NCBI GenBank assembly: GCA_027351005.1
Contig: DAIEJF010000061.1
Location: forward strand, 1 to 39,331
Source of the DNA: Paracoccaceae bacterium
GTDB lineage: Bacteria > Pseudomonadota > Alphaproteobacteria > Rhodobacterales > Rhodobacteraceae
Direction of reading: 5' to 3'
DNA: 39,331 nucleotides
Shown here: piece by piece, positions 15,846 through 24,355 of the stretch
Numbering within the stretch: position 1 is the first letter of the stretch
Layout of the letters: every line of letters starts with the position of its first letter
Notes under the pieces: generated by a model
Seen by the model: the letters and a program-made list of their open reading frames with translations, nothing else
What the model was told of the DNA's origin: nothing
The model's database searches: none
Position numbers and translations under genes: made by a program

Positions 15846-17288
15846 TTATTCGGGCTCCGAACGGTAGATCAGCCGCTCTTCGCAGGGGGCGACGCGCAGG
15901 ATGTTGGTGGTGCCCGGCACGTTGAAGGGAACCCCCGCAACGACCACGATCTGGTCGGTTTCCACCGCGAAGCCGTATTTCAGCACCGACCGCACGGCCG
16001 AGATGACGGCGCCCTTGAAGCGGTACTGTTCATCGGTGATGACGCAGTGGGTGCCCCAGGTCAGGCAGAGCCGCCGCGCGGTGGTGACCAGCGGCGTCAG
16101 CGCCAGGATCGGGGCCCGCGGCCGTTCGCGCGCCACCAGCGACACGGTGGTGCCCGACTGGCTGAAGCAGCAGATGGCCTTGACGTTCATCGTCTCGGCC
16201 ACCTCGCGCGCCGCCGCCACGATGGCATCGGCCACCGCGTGACGGTTGGCGCGGCGCGAGCTTTCGATCACCTCGCGGTAGGTCGGATCGCTTTCGACCG
16301 AGATGGCGACGTTGTTCATCGTCTTCACCGCCTCGATCGGGTAGCGCCCCGCGGCGGATTCGGCCGACAGCATCACGGCATCGGCGCCTTCGTAGATGGC
16401 GGTCGCCACGTCCGACACCTCGGCGCGGGTCGGCACCGGGCTTTCGATCATCGACTCGAGCATCTGGGTCGCCACGATCACCGGCTTTGCGGCAGCGCGG
16501 CACATCCGCACCAGCCGCTTCTGGATCGGCGGCACCGCCTGCACCGGCAGTTCAACGCCCAGGTCACCGCGTGCCACCATCACCCCGTCGGACACCGCCA
16601 GGATTTCGGGAAACGCCTTCACCGCGGCGGGCTTCTCGATCTTCGACAGCACCGCGGCCCGGCCACGCGTCAGCTCGCGCGCCTCGATCACGTCTTCGGG
16701 GCGCTGAACGAACGACAGGGCAAGCCAGTCGACCCCAAGTTCGCAGGCGAATTCCAGATCGGTACGATCCTTGTCCGACAGCGCCGCCAGCGGCAGCACC
16801 ACGTCGGGTACGTTCACGCCCTTGCGGTTCGAGATCGTGCCACCCACCATCACGGTGCAGTTGGCGAAATCGGGGCCGCAGGCGTCAACCTTCAGGCGGA
16901 TCTTGCCGTCGTTGACCAAAAGCGTCGCGCCAGGTTCCAGCGCGGCGAAAATCTCGCGATGCGGCAGGCAGACGCGGGTCGCATCGCCGTCGGCCGGATC
17001 CAGATCCAGGCGGAAGGCCTGCCCCTCGGCCAGGTCCACGGGCGCGGCAAAAGTGCCCACGCGCAGCTTGGGGCCCTGCAGGTCGGCCAGGATGCCGATC
17101 GGGCGGCCGGTGTCTTCCTCCACCTTGCGGATGATCGCATGGCGCGCGGCGATATCGTCATGGGTGCCATGGCTCATGTTCAGGCGGAACACATCGGCCC
17201 CCGCCTCGAACAGCGCCCGGATCGTATCGTAGTCACTGGAAGCGGGGCCCAGGGTCGCCACGATCTTCACATTGCGAAGGCGTCTCAT
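15846..17288 (-). CDS. pyk: Pyruvate kinase
   Basis: Catalyses phosphoenolpyruvate plus ADP to pyruvate plus ATP, the last step of glycolysis. It is 480 aa, of normal length. Starting MRRLRNVKIVATLGPASSDY, it shows FRLNMSHGTH (substrate and metal site), the beta-barrel B domain, the active-site stretch LSKIEKPAAVKAFPEI, MVARGDLGVELP, KPVIVATQMLESMI and the C-terminal effector domain (CCFSQSGTTVSLVARERP). The ATG at 17288 matches the family; 46 codons further upstream in frame cross the promoter and are rejected. It is divergent from the N-formylglutamate amidohydrolase-like gene. Confidence 0.97.
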   Translation of the reverse strand: MRRLRNVKIVATLGPASSDYDTIRALFEAGADVFRLNMSHGTHDDIAARHAIIRKVEEDTGRPIGILADLQGPKLRVGTFAAPVDLAEGQAFRLDLDPADGDATRVCLPHREIFAALEPGATLLVNDGKIRLKVDACGPDFANCTVMVGGTISNRKGVNVPDVVLPLAALSDKDRTDLEFACELGVDWLALSFVQRPEDVIEARELTRGRAAVLSKIEKPAAVKAFPEILAVSDGVMVARGDLGVELPVQAVPPIQKRLVRMCRAAAKPVIVATQMLESMIESPVPTRAEVSDVATAIYEGADAVMLSAESAAGRYPIEAVKTMNNVAISVESDPTYREVIESSRRANRHAVADAIVAAAREVAETMNVKAICCFSQSGTTVSLVARERPRAPILALTPLVTTARRLCLTWGTHCVITDEQYRFKGAVISAVRSVLKYGFAVETDQIVVVAGVPFNVPGTTNILRVAPCEERLIYRSEPE

Positions 17289-17337
17289 ATGCCTTTGTCC
17301 TTGTCTCGGGGTCATGTGCTTTCGGTGGGCCGCGCTC

Positions 17338-17366
17338 TCTATGGCCGAATTCGGCCGGTGGGGCAA
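17338..17366 (-). promoter_or_regulatory. Predicted pyk promoter with a palindrome in the spacer
   Basis: On the minus strand, TTGCCC (17366-17361) and CATAGA (17343-17338) are 17 nt apart. A perfect 14-bp palindrome, GGCCGAATTCGGCC (17343-17356), occupies most of the spacer and touches the -10 element. A protein bound there would block RNA polymerase, so it is a candidate operator. The regulator is unknown. Confidence 0.45.
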
Positions 17367-17424
17367 CTGGCGCTTTCCGCGCGTTGGCTCTAAACCCTGC
17401 CCGACACGAACAGGTGACAGGCCC

Positions 17425-18165
17425 ATGAGCGAACGCGCCTACGAGATCATCGGAGAAACCCGCCCCGCCCGCTGGCTGGTCACCTGCGATCACGCCACGA
17501 ACCGCGTACCGCTCTGGGTGGCAGGCGGCGATCTGGGCATCGCCTCCGCCGACATGGCCCGCCACATCGCCTATGATGTCGGCGCCGCCGGGCTGACGCG
17601 GGCGCTGGCCGAGCGGCTGGACGCGCCCGCGATCCTGTCGGATTTCTCGCGGCTGGTGATCGACCCGAACCGGGGCGAGGACGATCCGACGCTGGTGATG
17701 CAGCTTTACGACGGCACCATCATCCCGGCCAACCGCGGCGCTGCCCCGGCCGCGGTGGAAGAGCGTCTGGCCCGGCTGTACCGGCCCTATCACGCCGCGC
17801 TGGCGGGGCTTGCGGCGCGGCGACCCGATACGGTGATCGTTGCGATCCACAGCTTCACGCCCTGCCTGAAAGGGCGCGCGCCCCGGCCCTGGCAGGTCGG
17901 CATTCTGCATTCGCCCGTAGACGATCGCCTGTCGCGCGCGCTCATTGCCCGGCTGATGGCCGAGCGCGACCTCTGCGTGGGGGACAACGAGCCCTATCTT
18001 GGCCACCTGCCCGGCGATTCCATCGACCGCCACGCCTTGCAGCCCCGCCGCCACAACACGCTGATCGAGGTGCGCAACGATCTGATCGGAACGCCCGCCG
18101 AGCAGGCCGCCTGGGCCGACCGGCTGGCCCCCCTGCTCCGGGCGGCGCTGGAGGATGTGGCATGA
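17425..18165 (+). CDS. N-formylglutamate amidohydrolase family protein
   Basis: A 246-aa member of the N-formylglutamate amidohydrolase family (HutG/DUF-type metal hydrolases). Visible signatures are VTCDHATNRVP near the N-terminus, the Asp/Arg-containing ILSDFSRLVIDPNRG, the metal-ligand-like VIVAIHSFTP and a C-terminal TLIEVRNDLIG. The classical enzyme releases glutamate from N-formylglutamate at the end of one histidine-degradation route, but no hut genes are nearby, so the substrate here is uncertain. The start at 17425 overlaps no other gene. The stop overlaps the HAD gene start as ATGA, so the two are translationally coupled. Confidence 0.85.
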   Translation: MSERAYEIIGETRPARWLVTCDHATNRVPLWVAGGDLGIASADMARHIAYDVGAAGLTRALAERLDAPAILSDFSRLVIDPNRGEDDPTLVMQLYDGTIIPANRGAAPAAVEERLARLYRPYHAALAGLAARRPDTVIVAIHSFTPCLKGRAPRPWQVGILHSPVDDRLSRALIARLMAERDLCVGDNEPYLGHLPGDSIDRHALQPRRHNTLIEVRNDLIGTPAEQAAWADRLAPLLRAALEDVA

Positions 18166-18812
18166 GCCACTACGCCGCGGCGATCTTCGATCTGGACGGC
18201 ACCCTGATCGACACCGAACGCCCGGTGATCGACAGCGGTCTGGCGGTGCTTGACGCAATGGGCCACGATCTGGACCGCGGCTTCCTTCTGGGCCTGATCG
18301 GTATCGACGCGCCCGAAGGCGCGCGGCGGCTGACCGCGCGGCTTGGGCCTGCCTTCGACTTTGCCGCCTTCGACGCGGCCTGGCGGGTGGCGGCCGATGC
18401 GGCCTTTGCCGCAGGCATCCCGCCCATGCCCGGGGTCGAGGCGCTGCTTGGCGAACTGGAACGACGCGGGATGCCGCGCGCGGTGGCCACCAACAGCGCC
18501 ACCGGCAGCGCCCGGCGCAAGCTTCGCGCCGCGGGCCTTGCCGCCCGTTTCGCCGAGGCGCATGTCGTGGGCTTTGACGTGGTCGCCCGCCCCAAACCCG
18601 CCGCCGATGTCTATCTGGAGGCGGCCGCGCGACTGGGGGTGCCGCCTGCGGCCTGCGTGGCCTTCGAGGACAGCGACCCCGGGGTGGCCGCAGCCCTTGC
18701 GGCGGGCATGACGGTGGTGCACGTTCCCGACATGGCCCCCGCCCGCCGCCGCGATGCGCATCACCTGGCCGACAGCATCCTTGACGGCGCCCGCGCCTGC
18801 GGCCTGATCTGA
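18162..18812 (+). CDS. HAD superfamily phosphatase (beta-phosphoglucomutase-like)
   Basis: A 216-aa haloacid dehalogenase-type hydrolase. Motif I is FDLDGTLIDTE (nucleophile Asp10 and general acid Asp12). The cap domain is alpha-helical and sits between motifs I and II. Motif II is VATNSATGS, the motif III lysine is in ARPKPAADVYLEAA, and motif IV is CVAFEDSDPGVAAALAAGM. This is the sequence pattern of subfamily IA sugar phosphatases and beta-phosphoglucomutases; the substrate cannot be told. It overlaps the upstream amidohydrolase-like gene by 4 nt, and DUF1244 starts 11 nt after its stop, so the genes form an operon. Confidence 0.92.
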   Translation: MSHYAAAIFDLDGTLIDTERPVIDSGLAVLDAMGHDLDRGFLLGLIGIDAPEGARRLTARLGPAFDFAAFDAAWRVAADAAFAAGIPPMPGVEALLGELERRGMPRAVATNSATGSARRKLRAAGLAARFAEAHVVGFDVVARPKPAADVYLEAAARLGVPPAACVAFEDSDPGVAAALAAGMTVVHVPDMAPARRRDAHHLADSILDGARACGLI

Positions 18813-18823
18813 AGGAGCCTGTG

Positions 18824-19141
18824 ATGGATGACGCCACCCGCACCGAACTCGAGGCCGCCTCCTTCCGCGCGCTGCGCGACCACCTGATCGACAAGCGCCC
18901 CGACGTGCAGAACATCGACCTGATGAACCTGGCCGGGTTCTGCCGCAACTGCCTGAGCCGCTGGTACCAGGAAGCCGCCGAGGCGCATGGCATCGCCATG
19001 ACTAAGGATGAGGCGCGCGAGATCTTCTATGGAATGCCCTACGACGCCTGGCGCGTGGCGCATCAGACCGAGGCGGACGAGGCCAAGAAGGCCGCATTTG
19101 CGGTCGCTTTCGCGGAAAACGTGGGCGCGCCCAAACGCTGA
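18824..19141 (+). CDS. DUF1244 family protein
   Basis: A 105-aa helical protein matching the uncharacterised DUF1244 family of proteobacteria. It shows the family hallmark of a conserved Cys pair in GFCRNCLSRWYQEAAEA, then KDEAREIFYGMPYDAW. The ATG at 18824 has AAGGAG 6 nt upstream; a GTG one codon earlier is possible. It is third in the run N-formylglutamate amidohydrolase-like, HAD, DUF1244, sulfotransferase-like. No function is established. The C-x2-C pair could bind metal or be redox-active, which is inference. Confidence 0.9.
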   Translation: MDDATRTELEAASFRALRDHLIDKRPDVQNIDLMNLAGFCRNCLSRWYQEAAEAHGIAMTKDEAREIFYGMPYDAWRVAHQTEADEAKKAAFAVAFAENVGAPKR

Positions 19142-19201
19142 GGCTTGCCTGCGGCAGACCGGAGGCTCATCCTCGGCGCAGCTTTGCACGGGGAGGGTGG
19201 C

Positions 19202-19840
19202 ATGGCACTTGACGTGATCGGATCGGGCTTCGGCCGGACCGGAACGCGGTCGTTGAAGGACGCGCTGGAAATCCTGGGCTTTGGCCCCTGTCATCACATG
19301 GAGGAGTGTTTCGCGAACCCGCCGCAGGTCGCGCACTGGACCCGTGTCGCGGCAGGCGAACCGGTCGACTGGGAGACGGTCTTCGCGGGCTACCGCGCGC
19401 AGGTCGACTGGCCCGGCTCTCATGTCTGGCGCGAACTGGCCGCCGCCTACCCGCAGGCCAAGGTCATCCATTCCCATCGCCCCGAGGATCTGTGGTGGGA
19501 CAGCTTTTCCGGCACGATCGGGACGCTGATCGACCGGTATCAGGGCCTGCCGGTGCCGCCCCATGTGCGCGCCATGCTGGATGCGGGCCGCGCGCTGGTG
19601 GCCGAGCAGACCTTCGGCGGGCGCCACACCGACAGGGATGCGGCCATCGCCGCGTATCGCAGCAGGCGAGACGAGGTGGTTGCCGCCCTGCCGCCCGGGC
19701 GCGTGCTGGTTTTCGACGTGACCGAGGGTTGGGGGCCTCTCTGCGCCTTTCTGGGCGTGCCGGTACCCGATCAGCCCTTCCCGCGCCGCAACAGCAAGAC
19801 CGAATTCTGGGAGGTGCTGGGCGGCCAGCCGCCGGGCTGA
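19202..19840 (+). CDS. Sulfotransferase family protein
   Basis: A 212-aa protein of the sulfotransferase P-loop type. The N-terminal IGSGFGRTGTRSLKDALEIL is the 5'-phosphosulfate-binding loop (Lys/Arg-Thr-Gly-Thr-Arg-Ser pattern), followed by GFGPCHHMEE. The second conserved block, AKVIHSHRPEDLWWDSF, is where the 3'-phosphate-binding Arg/Ser usually lie. PAPS-dependent sulfation would be the family activity; the acceptor is unknown. The ATG at 19202 has GGGGAGGG at good spacing; an alternative in-frame start at 19145 lacks such a site. It ends the plus-strand run and is convergent with ccoS. Confidence 0.85.
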   Translation: MALDVIGSGFGRTGTRSLKDALEILGFGPCHHMEECFANPPQVAHWTRVAAGEPVDWETVFAGYRAQVDWPGSHVWRELAAAYPQAKVIHSHRPEDLWWDSFSGTIGTLIDRYQGLPVPPHVRAMLDAGRALVAEQTFGGRHTDRDAAIAAYRSRRDEVVAALPPGRVLVFDVTEGWGPLCAFLGVPVPDQPFPRRNSKTEFWEVLGGQPPG

Positions 19841-19897
19841 CCCCCGGGGGGCGCGGCTGTCGGTAGCCCCGCGTCGCGTCAAACCGGTTGTCCTTGC

Positions 19898-19950
19898 CAT
19901 CCCCGAGCTGGCGTCCTCGGCCATCGCCGGGGACGGGTGGCGCGGGGATG
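19898..19950. repeat. Nested inverted repeat between sulfotransferase and ccoS
   Basis: Outer arms CATCCCCG (19898-19905) and CGGGGATG (19943-19950) enclose an inner hairpin of GTCCTCGGC/GCCGGGGAC (19913-19934, one G-T pair, 4-nt loop). It lies in the 125-bp gap between two convergent genes. There is no T-run on either strand; it may be an unusual bidirectional terminator or simply a GC-rich coincidence. Confidence 0.5.
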
Positions 19951-19965
19951 ACCCGGGGGGCCAGT

Positions 19966-20124
19966 TCAGGCCTTGGGGTGGTCGTCGTAATCCGGGCGCA
20001 GGATGCGGCTCGCGTTGCCCTGCGGGTCGTCATACTGGTTCGACTCGAGCGTCCAGAGAAACGCGCCGAGGCCGATCATGCCAAGGCAGAGCGAGATCGG
20101 GATCAGATAGGCGAGGACGGTCAT
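19966..20124 (-). CDS. ccoS: Cytochrome oxidase maturation protein CcoS
   Basis: A 52-aa protein starting MTVLAYLIPISLCLGMIGLG, with one membrane span (about residues 5-24) and the family's short tail containing FLWTLESNQYDDPQG. CcoS is needed for fitting heme and copper into the cbb3 oxidase. It starts 2 nt after the ccoI stop, with CCTGAGGTAACC across the junction serving as ribosome binding region, so it is the last gene of ccoGHIS. Confidence 0.95.
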   Translation of the reverse strand: MTVLAYLIPISLCLGMIGLGAFLWTLESNQYDDPQGNASRILRPDYDDHPKA

Positions 20125-20126
20125 GG

Positions 20127-22316
20127 TTACCTCAGGCGCAGGGCGTTCAGCGATACGGTAATCGACGAGACCGACATGGCCAAGGCCGCCATCAGCGGCG
20201 TGGCCACCCCGATCATCGCGAGTGGCACCTCGATGACGTTGTAGGCGGCAGAAATCGCGAAGTTCTCGTGGATGCGGCGGGTGGCGCGGCGGGCCGTGAC
20301 AAGCGCCCCGGCGATGGGGCCAAGATCGGTTCCCAGCAGCACGATATCCGAGGCCACCCGCGCCGCATCCAGCGCCGAGGCGGGCGAGATCGACACATGC
20401 GCCGTGGCCAGCGCCGCGGTATCGTTCAGCCCGTCGCCCACCATCAGAACGCGCGCGCCCTTGGCGGTCAGTTCGGCAACGCGGTCGGCCTTTTCCGCCG
20501 GGGTGGCGCCGGCCGTCCAGTTTTCGATGCCGAGGCGGGCGGCCAGGGCCGCCACCGCCCCTTCGGTATCGCCCGAGATCAGGTGCACGGCCTTGCCCTG
20601 TCGGCGCAGGTCGGCCACCACCGTCTCTGCCCCCGGCCGCAGGCTGTCGGCAAATGCGAATTCACGCGGAATGCCGTCGCCCGCATCAAGCCAGGTGGCG
20701 GTGCGCGCGCCCGGCGTGGCGCCGATCCAGCCCGCGCGGCCCAGCCGGACGCGGCGGCCCTTCCAGCGCCCCTCGATCCCGAAGCCCGGAACCTCGCGCA
20801 GATCCTCGACCGGCAGGGCGGCAAGGCCCTCGGCGGCAGACCCGGCAGCCAGCGCGCGCGCCAGGGGATGGGACGAGGCCGCCGCCAGCGCCGCGGCCAG
20901 CGCCACATCCTGCGGGGCGTGATCGGCCAGGTTCACCGGCACGGGGGCGCCCATGGTCAGTGTGCCGGTCTTGTCGAAGACGACGGTGTCCACCTCGGCC
21001 AGGCGTTCCAGCGCGGTGCCGTCCTTGATGAGAAGGCCGCGCCGAAACAGCCGCCCCGAGGCCGCGGTGACCACGGCAGGCACGGCCAGCCCCAGCGCGC
21101 AGGGGCAGGTGATGATGAGCACCGCAACCCCGATGTTCAGTGCCAGATGCACGTCGCCTGCGCTGCGCAGAAGCCAGAAGAGGAAGGTCGCCGCGGCCAG
21201 CAGATGCACCCCGGGCGCATAGATGCGGGCGGCACGGTCGGCCAGCGAGGTATAGCGGTTCTTGCCGCTTTCGGCCACGGCAACCAGGTCGGCGATGCGG
21301 TGCAGCGAACTGTCGCGCCCCGCGGCGGTGACGCGGACCAGAAGCGGGCCGGTCAGGTTCACCTCGCCCGTGCTGACGATGGCGTCGGGGCCGGTCCAGA
21401 CCGGCAGGCTTTCGCCGGTCAACAGCGAGCGGTCAAGCTCGCTGGTGCCCTCGACCACCACGCCATCCACCGGCATCCTGCCGCCCGGGCGCACGCGCAC
21501 CAGATCGCCTGCCGCAAGCTCGGCGATGGCCACCGCCTCTTCCGCCCCGTCCCGCACCCGGGTGGCCCGCGGCACTTCCAGCGCGGCAAGCTCTTCTGCC
21601 GCAGAACGGGCCACGGCGCGGGTGCGGTAGTCAAGATAACGCCCCGCCAGCAGGAAGAAGGTCAGCGACACAGCCGCGTCGAAATAGGTATGCCCGCCGC
21701 CCTCGGCCGTTTCGTAAAGCGACATGACGGTTGCCAGGATGATGGCAAGCGAGATCGGCACATCCATGTTCAACCGCCACACCCGCAGCGCCCGCAACGC
21801 CTGACGGAAGAAGGGCTGCGCGGAAAAGATCACGGTGGGCAGCGCGATGACGGCGGATACCCACTGGAAAAGCGCGCGGGTCGGCCCCTCGGCCCCGGAC
21901 CAGACCGCCACTGACAGGAGCATGATGTTCATCATGGCAAAGCCCGCCACGCCAAGCCGCATCAGAAGCTCGCGCCCGGCCTTGTCCGTGGCGGTCGAGC
22001 GCAGCATCCCTGCGTCCAGTTCGTGGGCCTCGTAGCCCAGCCGGTCCTGCGCGGCGATGAGCGTCTCGGCCCCGATCGCGGGGTCAGCGGCCACCGCCAC
22101 GCGCTTCAGCGTCAGATTGACCCGTGCGTCATGGACGCCGGGAAGCTGCATCAATCCCTGTTCCACCGTCGTCATGCAGGCCGCACAATGCGCCGTGGGC
22201 AGCGACAGGATCAGCCGCGCCTCTTTCGGCGCGGCGCGTGCGGCCAGCGCCTCGGCCGCGGGCATCGCCGCGCAGGCGGGGCAGGCAGAGGCAGACATGC
22301 GCAGTTCGGCGGCCAT
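20127..22316 (-). CDS. ccoI: Copper-transporting P1B-type ATPase CcoI (FixI)
   Basis: Supplies copper to the cbb3 oxidase CuB site by moving it out of the cytoplasm. It is 729 aa. The N-terminus has a CPAC cluster (Cys12, Cys15) followed by a heavy-metal-binding domain with CAAC (Cys44, Cys47). Then come membrane helices, the actuator TGES (residues 300-303), the ion-translocating CPC (404-406), the phosphorylation motif DKTGT (Asp448) and the hinge motif GDGLND. The ATG at 22316 follows the ccoH stop by 4 nt. The CPC motif and the position after ccoGH make CcoI rather than a general CopA the right call. Confidence 0.97.
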   Translation of the reverse strand: MAAELRMSASACPACAAMPAAEALAARAAPKEARLILSLPTAHCAACMTTVEQGLMQLPGVHDARVNLTLKRVAVAADPAIGAETLIAAQDRLGYEAHELDAGMLRSTATDKAGRELLMRLGVAGFAMMNIMLLSVAVWSGAEGPTRALFQWVSAVIALPTVIFSAQPFFRQALRALRVWRLNMDVPISLAIILATVMSLYETAEGGGHTYFDAAVSLTFFLLAGRYLDYRTRAVARSAAEELAALEVPRATRVRDGAEEAVAIAELAAGDLVRVRPGGRMPVDGVVVEGTSELDRSLLTGESLPVWTGPDAIVSTGEVNLTGPLLVRVTAAGRDSSLHRIADLVAVAESGKNRYTSLADRAARIYAPGVHLLAAATFLFWLLRSAGDVHLALNIGVAVLIITCPCALGLAVPAVVTAASGRLFRRGLLIKDGTALERLAEVDTVVFDKTGTLTMGAPVPVNLADHAPQDVALAAALAAASSHPLARALAAGSAAEGLAALPVEDLREVPGFGIEGRWKGRRVRLGRAGWIGATPGARTATWLDAGDGIPREFAFADSLRPGAETVVADLRRQGKAVHLISGDTEGAVAALAARLGIENWTAGATPAEKADRVAELTAKGARVLMVGDGLNDTAALATAHVSISPASALDAARVASDIVLLGTDLGPIAGALVTARRATRRIHENFAISAAYNVIEVPLAMIGVATPLMAALAMSVSSITVSLNALRLR

Positions 22317-22320
22317 CGGC

Positions 22321-22860
22321 CTACTCCGTCACGACCAGGGAAAGACGCTGGTGAAACTCGGTTCCATCCTTGGCCACGGCGTTCACCTTGACCATCCATT
22401 TGCCGGGGGCCAGCGTCAGCGGCGCCGTGAAGACAGGGCCATTCTGCATGAATTGCGGCCTCTGGTCGTCCGATGCCTCGGTCGGTCGGCCGATCAGCAG
22501 CGCCATGCCGCTCACCTGGGCCTCGGCCCCGTCCTTGCCGCGGAAGGTTACCGTCAGGGTTCTGTTGGCATAGGCAAGGTCGATCTTCCAGCCCAGCGCG
22601 ATCTGTTCGCGCATGATCTTGTCGAAGGCCTGGCTTTCGTCATAGCCGTTGCCGGTTTCCTCTTCGAGGCCGGGGAAGGTGCGCCCGGCCTGGTAGGCCA
22701 TCCCGACATTGACCGCGATGACCACCCCGAAGAAGGCCACCATGAAGGCCAGCACGCGCGGGCCGGTGATCTTCTTGCGGAACAGCACCCACATCAGGAT
22801 GCCGAAGCCCGCGAGAAGGGCCAGCACGAACAGGGCGAAGAAGCGGATCTCGTGGCTCAT
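22321..22860 (-). CDS. ccoH: cbb3 oxidase assembly protein CcoH (FixH)
   Basis: A 179-aa membrane protein required for cbb3 assembly. The FixH core begins at KKITGPRVLAFMVAFFGVVIAVN with its membrane span, then the periplasmic domain (AYQAGRTFPGLEEETGN, ending in a beta-rich segment, APGKWMVKVNAVAKDG). Ahead of the core there is an extra hydrophobic helix (RFFALFVLALLAGFGILMWV, residues 6-25), so this copy appears to have two N-terminal spans, where FixH is usually described with one. The ATG at 22860 lies 1 nt after the ccoG stop; an internal Met at residue 23 would remove most of the extra helix but has no ribosome binding site. Confidence 0.9.
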   Translation of the reverse strand: MSHEIRFFALFVLALLAGFGILMWVLFRKKITGPRVLAFMVAFFGVVIAVNVGMAYQAGRTFPGLEEETGNGYDESQAFDKIMREQIALGWKIDLAYANRTLTVTFRGKDGAEAQVSGMALLIGRPTEASDDQRPQFMQNGPVFTAPLTLAPGKWMVKVNAVAKDGTEFHQRLSLVVTE

Positions 22861-22861
22861 C

Positions 22862-24295
22862 TCACTTGCCCTTTCCGAAGAAGATGGTGTCTTCGCTGGC
22901 GAGGTTCGTGCTCTGGGTGTCTTCGACCCAGAAGCGCAGATGGGTCCGTTCGGCACGCGCGGCGGCGCTTCCCGGCGCGGCGGTGACATAGACGCGCTGA
23001 AGCTTGGTTTCATCGGCCGCGACGGTCACGACATCGCCCGGCGCCCCCTCGAGCGAGATCTTCAGATCGGCATCCGAAAGAAGCGAAATCCGGAACGGCC
23101 GGTCGCTGTGTTCCTGGTTGCGGATGCGGATGTCATAGGTGTTGCGGATCGTGCCGTCCGACAGCGTGACGTACACCGGGTTGCGCACCGGTGCGACAGA
23201 GACAGAGACCGGCTGGCGCATGAACAGCGCGACGACGAGACCCACGCCGATGCCGCTCCAGAGCACGGTGTAGAGAATGGTCCGGGGGCGGAAGATGTGC
23301 TTCCAGACCGATTTCGGCGGCTGCCCCGCGCGTTCGCGCCCTTCGTCGGTCAGCGCCATGTAGCCGATCAGGCCCCGGGGCTTGCCGACCTTGTCCATCA
23401 CGTCGTTGCAGGCGTCGATGCAGAGGCCGCAGGTGATGCAGGCAAGCTGCTGGCCATCGCGGATGTCGATCCCCATCGGGCAGACGTTCACGCAGGCCAT
23501 GCAGTCGATGCAGTCGCCCAGTTGGTCGGCGCCATCGGCCTTGCGGTGCTTGCCGCGGGGCTCGCCGCGCCAACTGCGATAGCCGATGGTGATGGTATCC
23601 TCGTCCATCATCGCGGCCTGGATGCGCGGCCAGGGGCAGGCATAGATGCAGATCTGTTCCCGTGCGAAGCCGCCGAACAGGAAGGTGGTGAAGGCAAGGA
23701 TGCCCATGGTGGCATAGGCCACGGCCGCGGCCTGCCCCGTCACCAGATCGCGCAGCAGGGTCGGCGCATCGGCGAAATAGAAGACCCAGGCGCCGCCCGT
23801 GGCCAGGCCGATCAGGAACCAGAGCACCCACTTGGTAAGGCGCAGGCGGGCCTTCTGCAGATCCCACTTCTGGCGGAACAGCCGGATGCGGTTGTTGCGG
23901 TCGCCTTCCACCCAGCGCTCGACCAGGATGAACAGGTCGGTCCAGACGGTCTGCGGGCAGGCATAGCCGCACCAGACCCGGCCCAGCGCCGAGGTGAACA
24001 GGAACAGCCCCAGCCCCGCCATCACCAGAAGCCCCGCGACGAAGTAGAATTCGTGCGGCCAGATCTCGATCCAGAAGAAGAAGAACCGGCGGCCCTGCAG
24101 GTCCAGCAGCACGGCCTGGTTGGGCAGGGTCGGCCCGCGGTCCCACCGGATCCACGGCGTGACGTAGTAGATGCCCAGCATCACGGCCATCAGCCACCAC
24201 TTCATCGTGCGGAAGGCCCCCTTCACCCGGCGCGGGAAGATCGGCTCGCGGGCGGCGTAAAGGACATCCTGTGGGGCATTTTCAGGGGGGGACAC
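22862..24295 (-). CDS. ccoG: Ferredoxin-type copper-handling protein CcoG (FixG/RdxB)
   Basis: A 477-aa membrane iron-sulfur protein; CcoG is reported to reduce Cu(II) to Cu(I) for the cbb3 oxidase. Membrane helices surround two 4Fe-4S ferredoxin clusters with Cys262, 265, 268, 272 and Cys286, 289, 292, 296. Two further CxxxC pairs lie in the membrane region (Cys109/113 and Cys216/220). The C-terminal periplasmic domain is beta-rich. I chose the GTG at 24295 because a GGAG lies 7 nt upstream and because an FNR box sits at class II distance, giving a start near 24321 and a leader of about 27 nt. The longer frame covers the box and is not protein-like. Confidence 0.93.
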   Translation of the reverse strand: MSPPENAPQDVLYAAREPIFPRRVKGAFRTMKWWLMAVMLGIYYVTPWIRWDRGPTLPNQAVLLDLQGRRFFFFWIEIWPHEFYFVAGLLVMAGLGLFLFTSALGRVWCGYACPQTVWTDLFILVERWVEGDRNNRIRLFRQKWDLQKARLRLTKWVLWFLIGLATGGAWVFYFADAPTLLRDLVTGQAAAVAYATMGILAFTTFLFGGFAREQICIYACPWPRIQAAMMDEDTITIGYRSWRGEPRGKHRKADGADQLGDCIDCMACVNVCPMGIDIRDGQQLACITCGLCIDACNDVMDKVGKPRGLIGYMALTDEGRERAGQPPKSVWKHIFRPRTILYTVLWSGIGVGLVVALFMRQPVSVSVAPVRNPVYVTLSDGTIRNTYDIRIRNQEHSDRPFRISLLSDADLKISLEGAPGDVVTVAADETKLQRVYVTAAPGSAAARAERTHLRFWVEDTQSTNLASEDTIFFGKGK

Positions 24296-24355
24296 GGCAG
24301 GCTCCGGTGATTCTCGGGTTCCCGTCCGGTATGGGGGGCGGGGGCGGCGATCACA

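Noticed and set aside
13394-15925. 843-codon plus-strand open frame opposite pheS, rplT and rpmI
   Set aside because: A shadow frame crossing three conserved genes and their control regions.
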